NCBI RefSeq assembly: GCF_000716435.1
Contig: NZ_JNWO01000021.1
Coordinates: 1 to 64,000, forward strand
Source: Streptomyces xylophagus
GTDB taxonomy: Bacteria; Actinomycetota; Actinomycetes; Streptomycetales; Streptomycetaceae
Direction: 5' to 3'
Length of the DNA stretch: 64,000 nucleotides
The notes beneath the pieces are model-generated. The model was not told the origin of the DNA. It ran no database searches and saw nothing but the letters and a program-made list of their open reading frames with translations. Position numbers and translations under genes: made by a program. Shown piece after piece: positions 44,873 to 53,170 of the stretch (position 1 is its first letter; each line of letters starts with the position of its first letter).

Positions 44873-47835
44873 GCGGGGGTCTCCCGGACGCTGGGCGCGT
44901 CGAGGACGCGGTCGGGCGGGCCGGAGGCGACGATGCGGCCCGCCGCCATCACATGGACCACGTCGGCTAGGTCGGCGACCAGATCGAGGTCGTGCTCCAC
45001 GACGAGCAGGGCGGTGCCCTCGGCGGCCAGGGCCCTCAACACCAGGGTCAGGGAGGCCACTTCGGCGGTGTCGAGTCCGGCGGCGGGCTCGTCGAGGAGC
45101 AGGACGCGCGGGCCGCCGGCGAAGGCCCGGGCCAGTTCGACGCGGCGCAGCGTCCCGGTGGGCAGTCCGGCGGCGGGCAGCGACCGTACGTCCCCGTCGA
45201 GCCCGAACAGCCGCAACGCCCGTTCCACGGCGCCCGGTTCGGCGACCCGCCCTTGCTCGGCACCCACGCGCACGTTCTCGGCGACGGTCAACGAGGGGAA
45301 GACGGCGAGCTGTTGGAAGGTCCGGGCGATTCCGAGCCGGGTACGGGCGTGCGCGGGCAGCCGGGTGATGTCCCGCCCCCCGAGCCGGACCCGCCCGCGC
45401 GAGGGCCGCACGGTACCGGCCAGACAGTGGAACAGGGTGCTTTTTCCGGCCCCGTTGGGCCCGACGACGGCGGTGACCTGTCCCGCCCGTACGACGAGAT
45501 CGACCCCGTCGAGCGCGGTGAAGCCGCCGTAACGGGCGTGCAGGGTATGGGCGGTGAGGAAGGGCGGGGTGGGCCTGCGGGGCGGAGCGGTGCGTGGCCG
45601 TGGTGTCGGTCGGACCGGCGCGGGCTCGGGGAAGGGCGCCTCTTCGGGAGCGACCGTGGGCTGGGGCGGGTGAGCGTCCTCAGTGGGCGAGGTGGGTGTC
45701 GCGGCCCGGGGTGGCGGTTCCGCCGCGTCGCCCCGCTGGCCGAGTCCGGCCCTCCGTCCCTGCCGCTCCGGCGCCTCAGTCGATCGCCCCGTATCGCGGC
45801 GCACCACACCCGTGTGGGTGGCCCCGGTCGCACCCGTTTCATCCTCCTGCCCGAGCCCCGCGGTGCGCCCTCGCGGCTCCCGCGTCTCGGACAGTCGCCC
45901 CGTGTCGCGCCCCGCTCTGTGCACAACACCCGCGCGCGAAGCCGCCGTTGCGCCCGCCCGTACCGGCACCGCCTGCACGCCCACCACCCGCAGCCTCCGC
46001 CGCACACGCACCCCCAGCGGCGAGAGTCGCGCCCGCCGTTGGGGCCGCAGCCGTCCCGCCGCCGTCCGCAGCGCCTCGTACGGCCCGCCGGGGAACCGCC
46101 CCACGCACACCGCCAGCACCCCGATCAGCGCCGCCGCGACCCCGCCGCGCGCCCCCGCGTCCAGCCCGACCAGCAGGGCCGCGGCCGCCAGCGCGCCCAG
46201 TGTGCTGTCGGCGCCCAGGACGACCACCGCGGCGAACCACAACAGGCCCCGGACGGGGTCGTAGGCCGAGGGGTCGAAGGCGCGCAGGCCCATGCCGAGC
46301 ATGCCGCCGCCGAGGGCGGCCAGGGCGGCGCCCGCGACGAACGCCAGGAGTTTCAGGGACGGGACCTGGACCCCGGCCGCCGAGGCGCCCGGCTCGTGGT
46401 CGCGCATCGCGGCGAGGGCGCGGCCGGTGCGGCCCCGGCGCAGGGCGTGGGTCGTCAGCAACGCGCCTGCCAGGAGGGCGAGTTCGAGGACGTAGTAGGC
46501 CCTGTCCCCGTCGAAGCCGGAGGGGCGGTCCAGGGACAGACCCGACGTGGCGTACGGCTGGGCGAAGACGAAGCGGCTGACCCCGACGCCGACCGCGAAG
46601 GTCGCGAGGGCGAGGGCCAGGCCGTGGCGGCTGATCGCGGGCCAGCCGGTCAGCAGGCCCAGGGGAGCCACCAGGAGTACCGCGACGGCGAGCGCGGCCA
46701 GTTCGGGGAGGCGGGGCAGGCCCGGGAAGCGGCCCGCCGCCAGCAGCGCCGTGAACAGGGCACCCAGGCCCGCGTACGCCGCCTGCCCCAGCGAGAGCTG
46801 CCCGCCGCGCCCGGTGACCACCACCAGGGACAGCAACACCACGCCCAACGCCGGGACTTGGACCGAGGTGTGCAGGTCCGAGCCCGCGAAGCCGAGGGGG
46901 AGCAGGAACAGCACCACGGCCACGATCCACGCGCCGGGTGGGGTTGAGATGCGGGCCGTCGCCGTACGCGGGAGGGCGTCCCGGGAGCCGAGTCCGGGCA
47001 GCACCAGCGCCGCCACCAACAGGGCGACCACGAACAGGTTCGCGCCCACAGCCTGGACCAACTGCCCATGCCAGCCCGGCAGATGGAGCCGCGTCAACTG
47101 GCTCTGCGCGACCCCGATCCCCAGCGCCACCACCACCGCGACCGGCAGACTCCGCATCCGCGCGGCCACCGCCACCGCCACCACCTCCATGACGAGCAGC
47201 GGCAGGCCGTACGGGTCCAGGCGCACGTACGGGGCGAGGAGCACGCCCGTCAGACCCGCCGTGAAGGAACCGAAGGCCCAGCCCGCCGCCGCCACCCGGT
47301 CCGCGTCCACCCCGCCCAGCACCGCGAGCTGCCGGTCGTCCACCACGGCCCGCAGCTCCCGCCCGAAACGCGTCCAGCGGATCACGGCTCCGACCCCCGC
47401 CGCGAGCACGAGCGCCACCCCCAACTGCCCCCAGGGATCGGCTGACACCAGTTCCGGCGCGTCGTCCCGCGCCCCCTGCCCCCACACCAGCGCCGCCCCG
47501 CCGACCAGCAGCACGAACACCCCGATGGACGCGACCAGGGTCTGCGCCGGGTCGCCGCCCAGGACCGACAGCGGCCGGAAGACGAACCGTTCCAGCAGCA
47601 CCCCGATGCCCGGCGCGAGGAACAGCAGCGTCACCACCGCGCCCAGCCACAGGGGCCAGCCCCACCCCACCACGCACTGCCGCAGGGCGTACGCGCAGAC
47701 CATCGCGACCGCGCCGTGCGCGAAGTTGAGGACGCCGGTCGCCCGGTACGTCACGATCAGGCCGATCCCGGTGAGCGCGGCGGCGCTGCCGACGGAGAGG
47801 CCGGCGAGGGTGAGGTCGTACGTGAGGGAGGACAT
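44869..47835 (-). CDS. Fused LivH-LivM-LivG branched-chain-type ABC transporter
   Basis: 988 residues. Residues ~1-290 are a LivH permease (TYRATGVLNFAHGAVAMV). ~300-582 are a LivM permease (RALAAMRDHEPGASAAGV, then AAVVVLGADSTLGALA). ~585-755 are a disordered linker with two related segments ending GRTAGLGQ and GRRAGLGQ. ~755-988 are a LivG ATPase with normal Walker A GPNGAGKST near 791 and Walker B VLLLDEPAAGLDTAE, but a divergent signature LPTGTLRRVELARAF. These parts are normally three or more genes. The reading frame is continuous. The binding protein is at 48970 on the other strand. Substrate: amino acids, amides or urea are all possible. Confidence 0.9.
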   Translation of the reverse strand: MSSLTYDLTLAGLSVGSAAALTGIGLIVTYRATGVLNFAHGAVAMVCAYALRQCVVGWGWPLWLGAVVTLLFLAPGIGVLLERFVFRPLSVLGGDPAQTLVASIGVFVLLVGGAALVWGQGARDDAPELVSADPWGQLGVALVLAAGVGAVIRWTRFGRELRAVVDDRQLAVLGGVDADRVAAAGWAFGSFTAGLTGVLLAPYVRLDPYGLPLLVMEVVAVAVAARMRSLPVAVVVALGIGVAQSQLTRLHLPGWHGQLVQAVGANLFVVALLVAALVLPGLGSRDALPRTATARISTPPGAWIVAVVLFLLPLGFAGSDLHTSVQVPALGVVLLSLVVVTGRGGQLSLGQAAYAGLGALFTALLAAGRFPGLPRLPELAALAVAVLLVAPLGLLTGWPAISRHGLALALATFAVGVGVSRFVFAQPYATSGLSLDRPSGFDGDRAYYVLELALLAGALLTTHALRRGRTGRALAAMRDHEPGASAAGVQVPSLKLLAFVAGAALAALGGGMLGMGLRAFDPSAYDPVRGLLWFAAVVVLGADSTLGALAAAALLVGLDAGARGGVAAALIGVLAVCVGRFPGGPYEALRTAAGRLRPQRRARLSPLGVRVRRRLRVVGVQAVPVRAGATAASRAGVVHRAGRDTGRLSETREPRGRTAGLGQEDETGATGATHTGVVRRDTGRSTEAPERQGRRAGLGQRGDAAEPPPRAATPTSPTEDAHPPQPTVAPEEAPFPEPAPVRPTPRPRTAPPRRPTPPFLTAHTLHARYGGFTALDGVDLVVRAGQVTAVVGPNGAGKSTLFHCLAGTVRPSRGRVRLGGRDITRLPAHARTRLGIARTFQQLAVFPSLTVAENVRVGAEQGRVAEPGAVERALRLFGLDGDVRSLPAAGLPTGTLRRVELARAFAGGPRVLLLDEPAAGLDTAEVASLTLVLRALAAEGTALLVVEHDLDLVADLADVVHVMAAGRIVASGPPDRVLDAPSVRETPA

Positions 47836-47844
47836 CAGGGGGCG

Positions 47845-48321
47845 TCAGTCGTCGGCTTCGGCGGGCTCGCAGATCGGGCAGGGGCTCAGCTCGCCGTTCG
47901 CCACCAACTTCGAGTCCACCGGCACCGCTTCGGGCTTTCCGGCGACGAGTGGACAGTCCGCGCGGTGCCACAGTGTGCCGCCGGGCATCATCAACAGGTC
48001 CCCGCTGACCGCCAGGGGCGCGGCGGCGGCCTGTGCCGACTCCTCCGCGTCGGCGGGCTCGGCGGCCACGAGAAGGGCGTACAGCTCCTCCACGCGGGCG
48101 GCGGCGAGGGCGCTGCGGCCGTGGGTGAGCAGGACCGCGCCGGCGACGATCAGGGCGGCGCCGGGGATCGTGCAGGAGGCCAGGTAGGGGAGTTGGCGTT
48201 CCGCGTAGCGCTCGCCGGAGATGCCGTACCAGCCGAGTACGCACAGCACCGCGCCCGTCGCGAGCGTGGCCCAGCCGGCCCACAGGGCGGGGTGCACGGT
48301 CCGCAGTCGGGCTGTCCGCAT
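47845..48321 (-). CDS. Small membrane protein with a Cys/His cluster
   Basis: 158 residues. Two membrane helices (~10-65: GWATLATGAVLCVLGWYGIS and IPGAALIVAGAVLLT) are followed by a cytosolic helix and a C-terminal WHRADCPLVAG...LSPCPICEP. The HxxxC...CxxC spacing looks like a zinc site, as in Ada-type metal-binding segments. ATG 48321 has GGGAG six bases upstream. It ends nine bases before the fused transporter gene on the same strand, so it is probably the first gene of that operon. No family name is recognised. Confidence 0.78.
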   Translation of the reverse strand: MRTARLRTVHPALWAGWATLATGAVLCVLGWYGISGERYAERQLPYLASCTIPGAALIVAGAVLLTHGRSALAAARVEELYALLVAAEPADAEESAQAAAAPLAVSGDLLMMPGGTLWHRADCPLVAGKPEAVPVDSKLVANGELSPCPICEPAEADD

Positions 48322-48443
48322 TTCCGGCTCCCACATGTCATGTGTCTGTCCATGCCAGCCAATGGCTTGCACTATGCCTTCTGACACCTGACCTGAAAAC
48401 ACCGGGCGCGCACGGCCCGGACCGACACCCGGTGGTGAGCCAG

Positions 48444-49001
48444 ATGGTTCTCGGGAGCGACCTCAGGCAAAGGAACACAAGGCGCGGACGGGGAGCGGCA
48501 GTTGGGGCCGCGGCCCTGGTCCTCGTGCTCGGCCCGGCCCTGGCGGCCTGCAGTGACGACAGCGGGGGTGGCAGCAGCGCACCACCGCCCACGCCCTCCG
48601 TCGAACAGACGACGAGCGCACCGGCGACCGCGCCCGCGGACCCGGCCGCCGCCACGACCCAGATCAAGGCCAACTGGAAGAAGTTCTTCGACCCGGCCAC
48701 CTCCACCAAGGACAAACAGGCCGTCCTGGAGAACGGCGACAAGATGGGCCCGGTACTGAAGGCATTCAGCGGCGACAAACGCGGCGGCCAGGTACAGGCC
48801 GAGGTCACCCAGGTCGAGTTCACCAAGGCGGACAAGGCGACCGTGACCTACACGCTGACCCTCAACGGCGCCACCGCCCTCCCGAAGGCCTCCGGGACGG
48901 CCGTCGAGCAGGGCGGCATCTGGAAGGTGTCCGTCAACACCCTTTGCGCGCTGGTGGCGTTGAGCGGCGATGCCTCGCAGTCGCCCGGGGCGGGCTGCTG
49001 A
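48444..49001 (+). CDS. Lipoprotein of unknown function
   Basis: 185 residues. A basic n-region RQRNTRRGRG, a hydrophobic helix and lipobox ALAAC (Cys36) mark a Sec lipoprotein. A Pro/Thr/Ala linker is followed by a ~100-residue NTF2/DUF4878-like domain (WKKFFDPATSTKDKQAVLEN, then WKVSVNTLCALVAL). ATG 48444 is used; GTG 48435 is possible. It overlaps the binding-protein gene by 32 bases and is co-transcribed with it, so it is probably an accessory of the transporter or of envelope function. Confidence 0.8.
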   Translation: MVLGSDLRQRNTRRGRGAAVGAAALVLVLGPALAACSDDSGGGSSAPPPTPSVEQTTSAPATAPADPAAATTQIKANWKKFFDPATSTKDKQAVLENGDKMGPVLKAFSGDKRGGQVQAEVTQVEFTKADKATVTYTLTLNGATALPKASGTAVEQGGIWKVSVNTLCALVALSGDASQSPGAGC

Positions 49002-50271
49002 GGCCGCTGTCGCGGTGCTGCTGCTCCTCGGGGGCACGGCCTGCGGCAGCCGCCTCCCGGAGAGCGACTTCGAGCACGGCAACTCCCGTACGCCCGCGCC
49101 CAGCGGCGACGCGCCGATCCGGGTCGGCATCATCACCAGCGCGACCAGCCCGGTCGGCGGCGACACCTTCACCGGCCCCCGCGACGGAGCCGAGGCGTAC
49201 TTCGAGAGGCTCAACGCGCGCGGGGGCATCGCCGGGCACCCGGTCCAGGTGCGCCTGTGCGACGACGGCGGGAGCGGTGTCGGGAACAACGAGTGCGTGC
49301 ACCAACTGGTCGACGAGGACAAGGTCGTCGCCCTGGTCGCCACCACCGCCCTCGACTACGCGGGCGCCTCCCGCGTCTCCCACGCGCGCGTGCCCGACAT
49401 CGGCGGCCAGCCCATCGGGGCCGCCTACGACACCTGGCCGCACCTGTACGGCATCTACGGCAGCCTCGCGCCCCGCGCCGGGACACCGGGCTGGGGCGGG
49501 CAGTTGTACGGCGGCACGGAGGTCTACCGGTACTTCAAGCGCGAGCAGGGCGCCCGTACCGCCGCCGTCGTGTCGTACAACCAGGCCGCCTCGGCCGCCT
49601 ACGCCCGGCTCGTCGAGCAGGGGCTGAAGGCCGAGGGCTACAAGGTCGTCACCGAACAGGTCGATTTCGCGCTGCCCAACTTCCGTGCGGTGGCGGCCGA
49701 CCTGAAGCAGCAGGGCGCCGACCTGGTCTTCGATTCCATCGACACGCACGGGAACGCCCAGTTGTGCGAGGCGATGGACGAGGTCGGCGCGAAGGTCATC
49801 GCCAAGGTGACGAACGTACAGAACTGGACGTCGACCGTCCCCGAGGACTACAAGGACTCCCCGCGCTGCCGCAACGCGCTGTGGGCGACCGGGTCCAGCC
49901 GGGACTTCGATGACACCTCCCAGGCGGCCGTACGGGAGTTCCGGGACGCGACGAAAGGGCTGAAGACGCATTCCCAGTGGCAGCTGGAGGGCTGGGCGGC
50001 GGCGATGTGGTTCACGGACGCGGCCAAGGCGTGTGCGAAGACGAAAACGGGCGTCACGCGCGCGTGCGTCGACGGCTTCATGAACCGGAGCGAGAACTAC
50101 ACCGCCGACGGTCTGCTGGTTCCGGTCACCTTCGAGCGACTCGCCGAGCCGCCGAAGACCCGCCGGACGTGTCTGTCGGTGGCCCGCTGGCAGGACGGCA
50201 AGGGGTGGGTCCCGCAGGGGGACATGGACAGCACCTGTTTCGACGTGCCCCAACTGCCGTACAGCCCTTGA
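48970..50271 (+). CDS. Branched-chain-type ABC substrate-binding lipoprotein
   Basis: 433 residues. The signal AVLLLLGGTAC has lipobox Cys25. The periplasmic-binding type I fold includes RVGIITSATSPVGGDTF and DGAEAYFERLNARGGIAGHP, the hallmark of Leu/Ile/Val-type receptors. It should feed the fused transporter encoded divergently at 44869-47835. ATG 48970 lies inside the lipoprotein gene (32-base overlap). The basic n-region PRSRPGR supports this start. The ligand is unknown. Confidence 0.9.
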   Translation: MPRSRPGRAAEAAVAVLLLLGGTACGSRLPESDFEHGNSRTPAPSGDAPIRVGIITSATSPVGGDTFTGPRDGAEAYFERLNARGGIAGHPVQVRLCDDGGSGVGNNECVHQLVDEDKVVALVATTALDYAGASRVSHARVPDIGGQPIGAAYDTWPHLYGIYGSLAPRAGTPGWGGQLYGGTEVYRYFKREQGARTAAVVSYNQAASAAYARLVEQGLKAEGYKVVTEQVDFALPNFRAVAADLKQQGADLVFDSIDTHGNAQLCEAMDEVGAKVIAKVTNVQNWTSTVPEDYKDSPRCRNALWATGSSRDFDDTSQAAVREFRDATKGLKTHSQWQLEGWAAAMWFTDAAKACAKTKTGVTRACVDGFMNRSENYTADGLLVPVTFERLAEPPKTRRTCLSVARWQDGKGWVPQGDMDSTCFDVPQLPYSP

Positions 50272-50317
50272 TCCCTACTGCTCTAGATCCGGGCCGCCCT
50301 TGATACAGACTTCGACC

Positions 50318-51319
50318 ATGTTGGAGACCTCGGCACGACTCCTGCGCCTGCTCTCGCTGCTCCAGGCCCACCGCGAGTGGTCCGGCGCCGACCTGGCGGA
50401 CCGGCTCGGGGTCACCCCGCGCACCGTGCGCCGGGACGTGGACCGGCTGCGCGAGCTGGGCTACCCGGTCAACGCCAGTCCCGGCACGGGCGGTGGCTAC
50501 CAGCTGGGCGCGGGCGCGGAGTTGCCGCCGCTGCTGCTGGACGACGACGAGGCGGTCGCCGTGGCGGTCGGGCTGCGCACCGCCGCCGGGCAGGGCATCG
50601 AGGGCATCGGCGAGACCTCCGTACGCGCCCTCACCAAGCTCGAACAGGTCCTCCCGAACCGGCTGCGCCGCCGGGTGGGCGCCCTCAACGCCTTCACCGT
50701 GCCGATGCTGCGCAACACGCTGCCGTCGGCCGTCGACCCCGCCGTACTGACCGAACTGGCCGCCCTGTGCCGGGACTCCGAGCGGCTGCGCTTCGACTAC
50801 GAGAGCCACGACGGCGCGCCGACCCGGCGCAGTGTCGAACCGCATCGTCTGGTGTGCACCGAGCGCCGGTGGTACCTGGTCGCCTGGGACCTGGACCGCG
50901 CCGATTGGCGCACCTTCCGCGTCGACCGTGTCACGCCCAGACCACCGCACGGCCCGCGCTTCACCCCGCGCACGCCGCCGGCCGAGGACCTCGCCGCGTA
51001 CGTCTCGAAAGGGGTCTCCACGCGCGCGTACGCCTCGCACGCCCTCGTCCGGCTGCTCGTGCCCCTCCATGAGGCCGCCGAGCGGATCTCCCCGTCCGCC
51101 GGGACGCTGGAGGCGGACGGGCCGGACGCCTGCCTCCTGCGGACCGGGGCCCCGAACCTCGACGTGATGGTGATCCACGTGATGATGACGGGCTTCGAGT
51201 TCGAGGTCCTGGAACCCGTCGAGCTGACCGAGACGATCAGGACGTCCCGGGACCGGCTGTCCCGGGCGCTGGACCGGCACGACCGGAAGACGTACGGCGA
51301 TTCTGTGCCGGGACGGTGA
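50318..51319 (+). CDS. WYL-domain transcriptional regulator
   Basis: 333 residues. The N-terminal helix-turn-helix is LADRLGVTPRTVRRDVDRLR. The WYL domain at ~150-230 includes SVEPHRLVCTERRWYLVAWD, and a WCX-like C-terminus follows. WYL proteins often sense ligands or nucleic acids; the target here is not evident. No Shine-Dalgarno sequence precedes ATG 50318, and GATACA lies ten bases upstream, so a nearly leaderless mRNA is possible. It starts 46 bases after the binding-protein gene. Confidence 0.9.
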   Translation: MLETSARLLRLLSLLQAHREWSGADLADRLGVTPRTVRRDVDRLRELGYPVNASPGTGGGYQLGAGAELPPLLLDDDEAVAVAVGLRTAAGQGIEGIGETSVRALTKLEQVLPNRLRRRVGALNAFTVPMLRNTLPSAVDPAVLTELAALCRDSERLRFDYESHDGAPTRRSVEPHRLVCTERRWYLVAWDLDRADWRTFRVDRVTPRPPHGPRFTPRTPPAEDLAAYVSKGVSTRAYASHALVRLLVPLHEAAERISPSAGTLEADGPDACLLRTGAPNLDVMVIHVMMTGFEFEVLEPVELTETIRTSRDRLSRALDRHDRKTYGDSVPGR

Positions 51320-51572
51320 ATCTGTTATGCGGCGTCAGCTCCCGCCGTACGGCCGGGAATCGGAAAGAAATGGGGTGCCGGACCGGTTCTCGCGGAACTT
51401 TCCGGCGGGCTATTCGGCGAGCCGGACCGACAGGCGGGAATTACGTTCGAATGCCTGCGTAAGGCGTACGGAACCGCTCATACGTGTGAGGGATGGAGAA
51501 CAAAACACACGTCCTGATCCTGTGACAGAAGTGTGACCGGAGAGGGACGGAGAGAGCGGGAGAGGGGCTAGC

Positions 51573-51797
51573 GTGGGTGGCATGGCACCCATTCCGACTC
51601 CACCGGCAGAGCCCCAGGACAGCCCGAACACCTATGTGGGCCTCGACGCGACAGAGGCCGAGCGGCTCGCGCGGGAGCGCGGGTGGTCGACCGTGCGGGC
51701 ACTGCCGCCGGGGGCGATCATCACCATGGAGTTCCGTGCGGGGCGGCTCAACTTCGAGGTCGAGGACGGCACGGTGAAGCGCGCCTGGAAGGGCTGA
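51573..51797 (+). CDS. I78-type peptidase inhibitor-like small protein
   Basis: 74 residues. TEAERLARERGWSTVRALPP and NFEVEDGTVKRAWKG resemble the I78 (potato-inhibitor-like) fold, in which an exposed loop blocks serine proteases. No signal peptide is visible, so it may act in the cytosol or be exported otherwise. GTG 51573 has GAGAGGGG five bases upstream; ATG 51582 is also in frame. The 51320-51572 gap holds a loose TTACG...CGTAA inverted repeat and TGTGAC direct repeats, nothing more. A terminator follows the gene. Confidence 0.78.
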   Translation: MGGMAPIPTPPAEPQDSPNTYVGLDATEAERLARERGWSTVRALPPGAIITMEFRAGRLNFEVEDGTVKRAWKG

Positions 51798-51810
51798 CCG
51801 CACACACGAC

Positions 51811-51846
51811 GAAGGCCCCGGTTCCTGTGCTGGAACCGGGGCCTTC
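51811..51846 (+). terminator. Terminator after the I78-like gene
   Basis: A perfect 15-bp stem (51811-51825 with 51832-51846) and a TGTGCT loop. It lies 13 bases after the stop at 51797, ahead of the convergent PAP2 gene. Confidence 0.9.
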
Positions 51847-51894
51847 TCGATGCGGGGAGGGTTTGTGCGTACCGGCCCCGCGGTCTGGTGCGGG

Positions 51895-52932
51895 TCAGCC
51901 GCCCGCCGCCGGACGGGCCGCGGTCGAGGCCGTGCCGCGCGCCACCCGCTCCGGGTGCGGCGGGCGGCGGCTGCCGATCGGGGTGACCGGGGTGCGCTCC
52001 GAGCGGGTCGTGTGCGGGCCCGGGGCGAGATGGGCAGGAGGCCGGGCCGAGCGGCTCGTGGTGACCGTCTCCCGGGCCGCCGGGACCTCGTCGCCCGAGG
52101 AGGAGGTGCGCGGCTTGAGCAGCACCGGCGCGGTGACCGGTGAGGCCGGTACCGGTGCGGGTGCCGTACGGCCGCGGCGGGCGCGCCAGCGGTCGCGGTA
52201 GTCGAAGATCCGGGTCTCGGCGAGGGCGACCAGCGGCTCGCACCACGGGAGGGCGAGCAGCACCAGCAGACCGGCGGCCCAGCCGAGCAGCACGTCGCTC
52301 AGCCAGTGCGTGCCGAGGTAGACCGTGGCGAGACCGACGCCCAGCGAGGTCACCGCGGACGCGGCGGACAGCCAGCGGCGGGCGGCCGGCGTGGAGGCCA
52401 GATACGCCAGAATTCCCCAGGTCACGACCGCGTTGGCAGTGTGGCCGCTGGGGAATATATCGCCGCCGAGACCCATCTCGTTCGAGCCGATGACGGTGGC
52501 GTAGTGCGGGCCGAGGCGGCCCATGCCGAGCTTGGCGGCGCCGACCGTGATGTTCAGCAGCAGGATCGCGGTGCCCAGAGTGAGCAGCGGGCGCAGGGTG
52601 TGCTGCCGCCAGGAGCGCCAGCCCAGCCAGGCCGCGACCATCACCGCGGTCGGGCCGCGCTGGCCCAGCACCACGTAGTAGTCGACGAACCAGTGGATGC
52701 CCGCCCACTGCTGGTACGGGCGGAAGAACATGACCTGCCAGTCGAACCGGACCAGCCACGAGGTGGTCACGACAAGCCACACGATCGCCAGATAGAAGGC
52801 CAGGGTCGCCACGAACAGCACGGCCCTGTGCCGACTCATCTTGGGCACATCGATGTGGGCCGGCCGTTCGGGTTCACGGTCCAGCCTCGCGAACACCCGG
52901 TCCAGACGGGTGAGGTTTCGTTCGGTACGCAC
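51895..52932 (-). CDS. PAP2-family phosphatase
   Basis: 345 residues. Five or six membrane helices span ~40-230. The phosphatase motifs are KLGMGRLGP, FPSGHTANAV and YLGTHWLSDVLLG. It probably removes phosphate from a lipid (phosphatidate or isoprenyl diphosphate) at the outer membrane leaflet. The C-terminal ~100 residues are a disordered Pro/Arg/Ser tail in the cytosol, unusual for small PAP2 enzymes. GTG 52932 is used. Confidence 0.9.
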   Translation of the reverse strand: MRTERNLTRLDRVFARLDREPERPAHIDVPKMSRHRAVLFVATLAFYLAIVWLVVTTSWLVRFDWQVMFFRPYQQWAGIHWFVDYYVVLGQRGPTAVMVAAWLGWRSWRQHTLRPLLTLGTAILLLNITVGAAKLGMGRLGPHYATVIGSNEMGLGGDIFPSGHTANAVVTWGILAYLASTPAARRWLSAASAVTSLGVGLATVYLGTHWLSDVLLGWAAGLLVLLALPWCEPLVALAETRIFDYRDRWRARRGRTAPAPVPASPVTAPVLLKPRTSSSGDEVPAARETVTTSRSARPPAHLAPGPHTTRSERTPVTPIGSRRPPHPERVARGTASTAARPAAGG

Positions 52933-53170
52933 CCAATCGACGTTACAGCGAGTGAGTGTGGATCCCCGTCGAATCAGCGGCTTTGTGATGACGATGTGAT
53001 GTGGGAAAGCTCTCAGGAGCAGGTTTATTTCCGAGGATTCCGCAATCCCGGGTGGCTCCGTCCTTCAATTCCTTTGATCATGCCGGTCTCTGTTTTATGG
53101 CCCTTATGAATTAGTTCACCAAATGCTGGGGTGGAATTGGCCGGGCGCTCACCGACCGTACCGGGGTTGA
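52933..53170. other. AT-rich control region upstream of the PAP2 gene
   Basis: 238 bp between the mannosyltransferase stop and the PAP2 start. From ~53020 to ~53130 the AT content is well above the window average (for example TTCAATTCCTTTGATCATG and TGTTTTATGGCCC). On the minus strand an 18-codon frame MIKGIEGRSHPGLRNPRK begins at ATG 53081 and ends at TAA near 53025, without a clear ribosome site. It may be a leader peptide or chance. GGATT...AATCC forms a small hairpin at 53035-53048. Confidence 0.4.

Noticed and set aside
44992..46947. 651-codon plus-strand frame opposite the fused transporter
   Set aside because: It is a composition shadow of the minus-strand gene, with no domain and no ribosome site.
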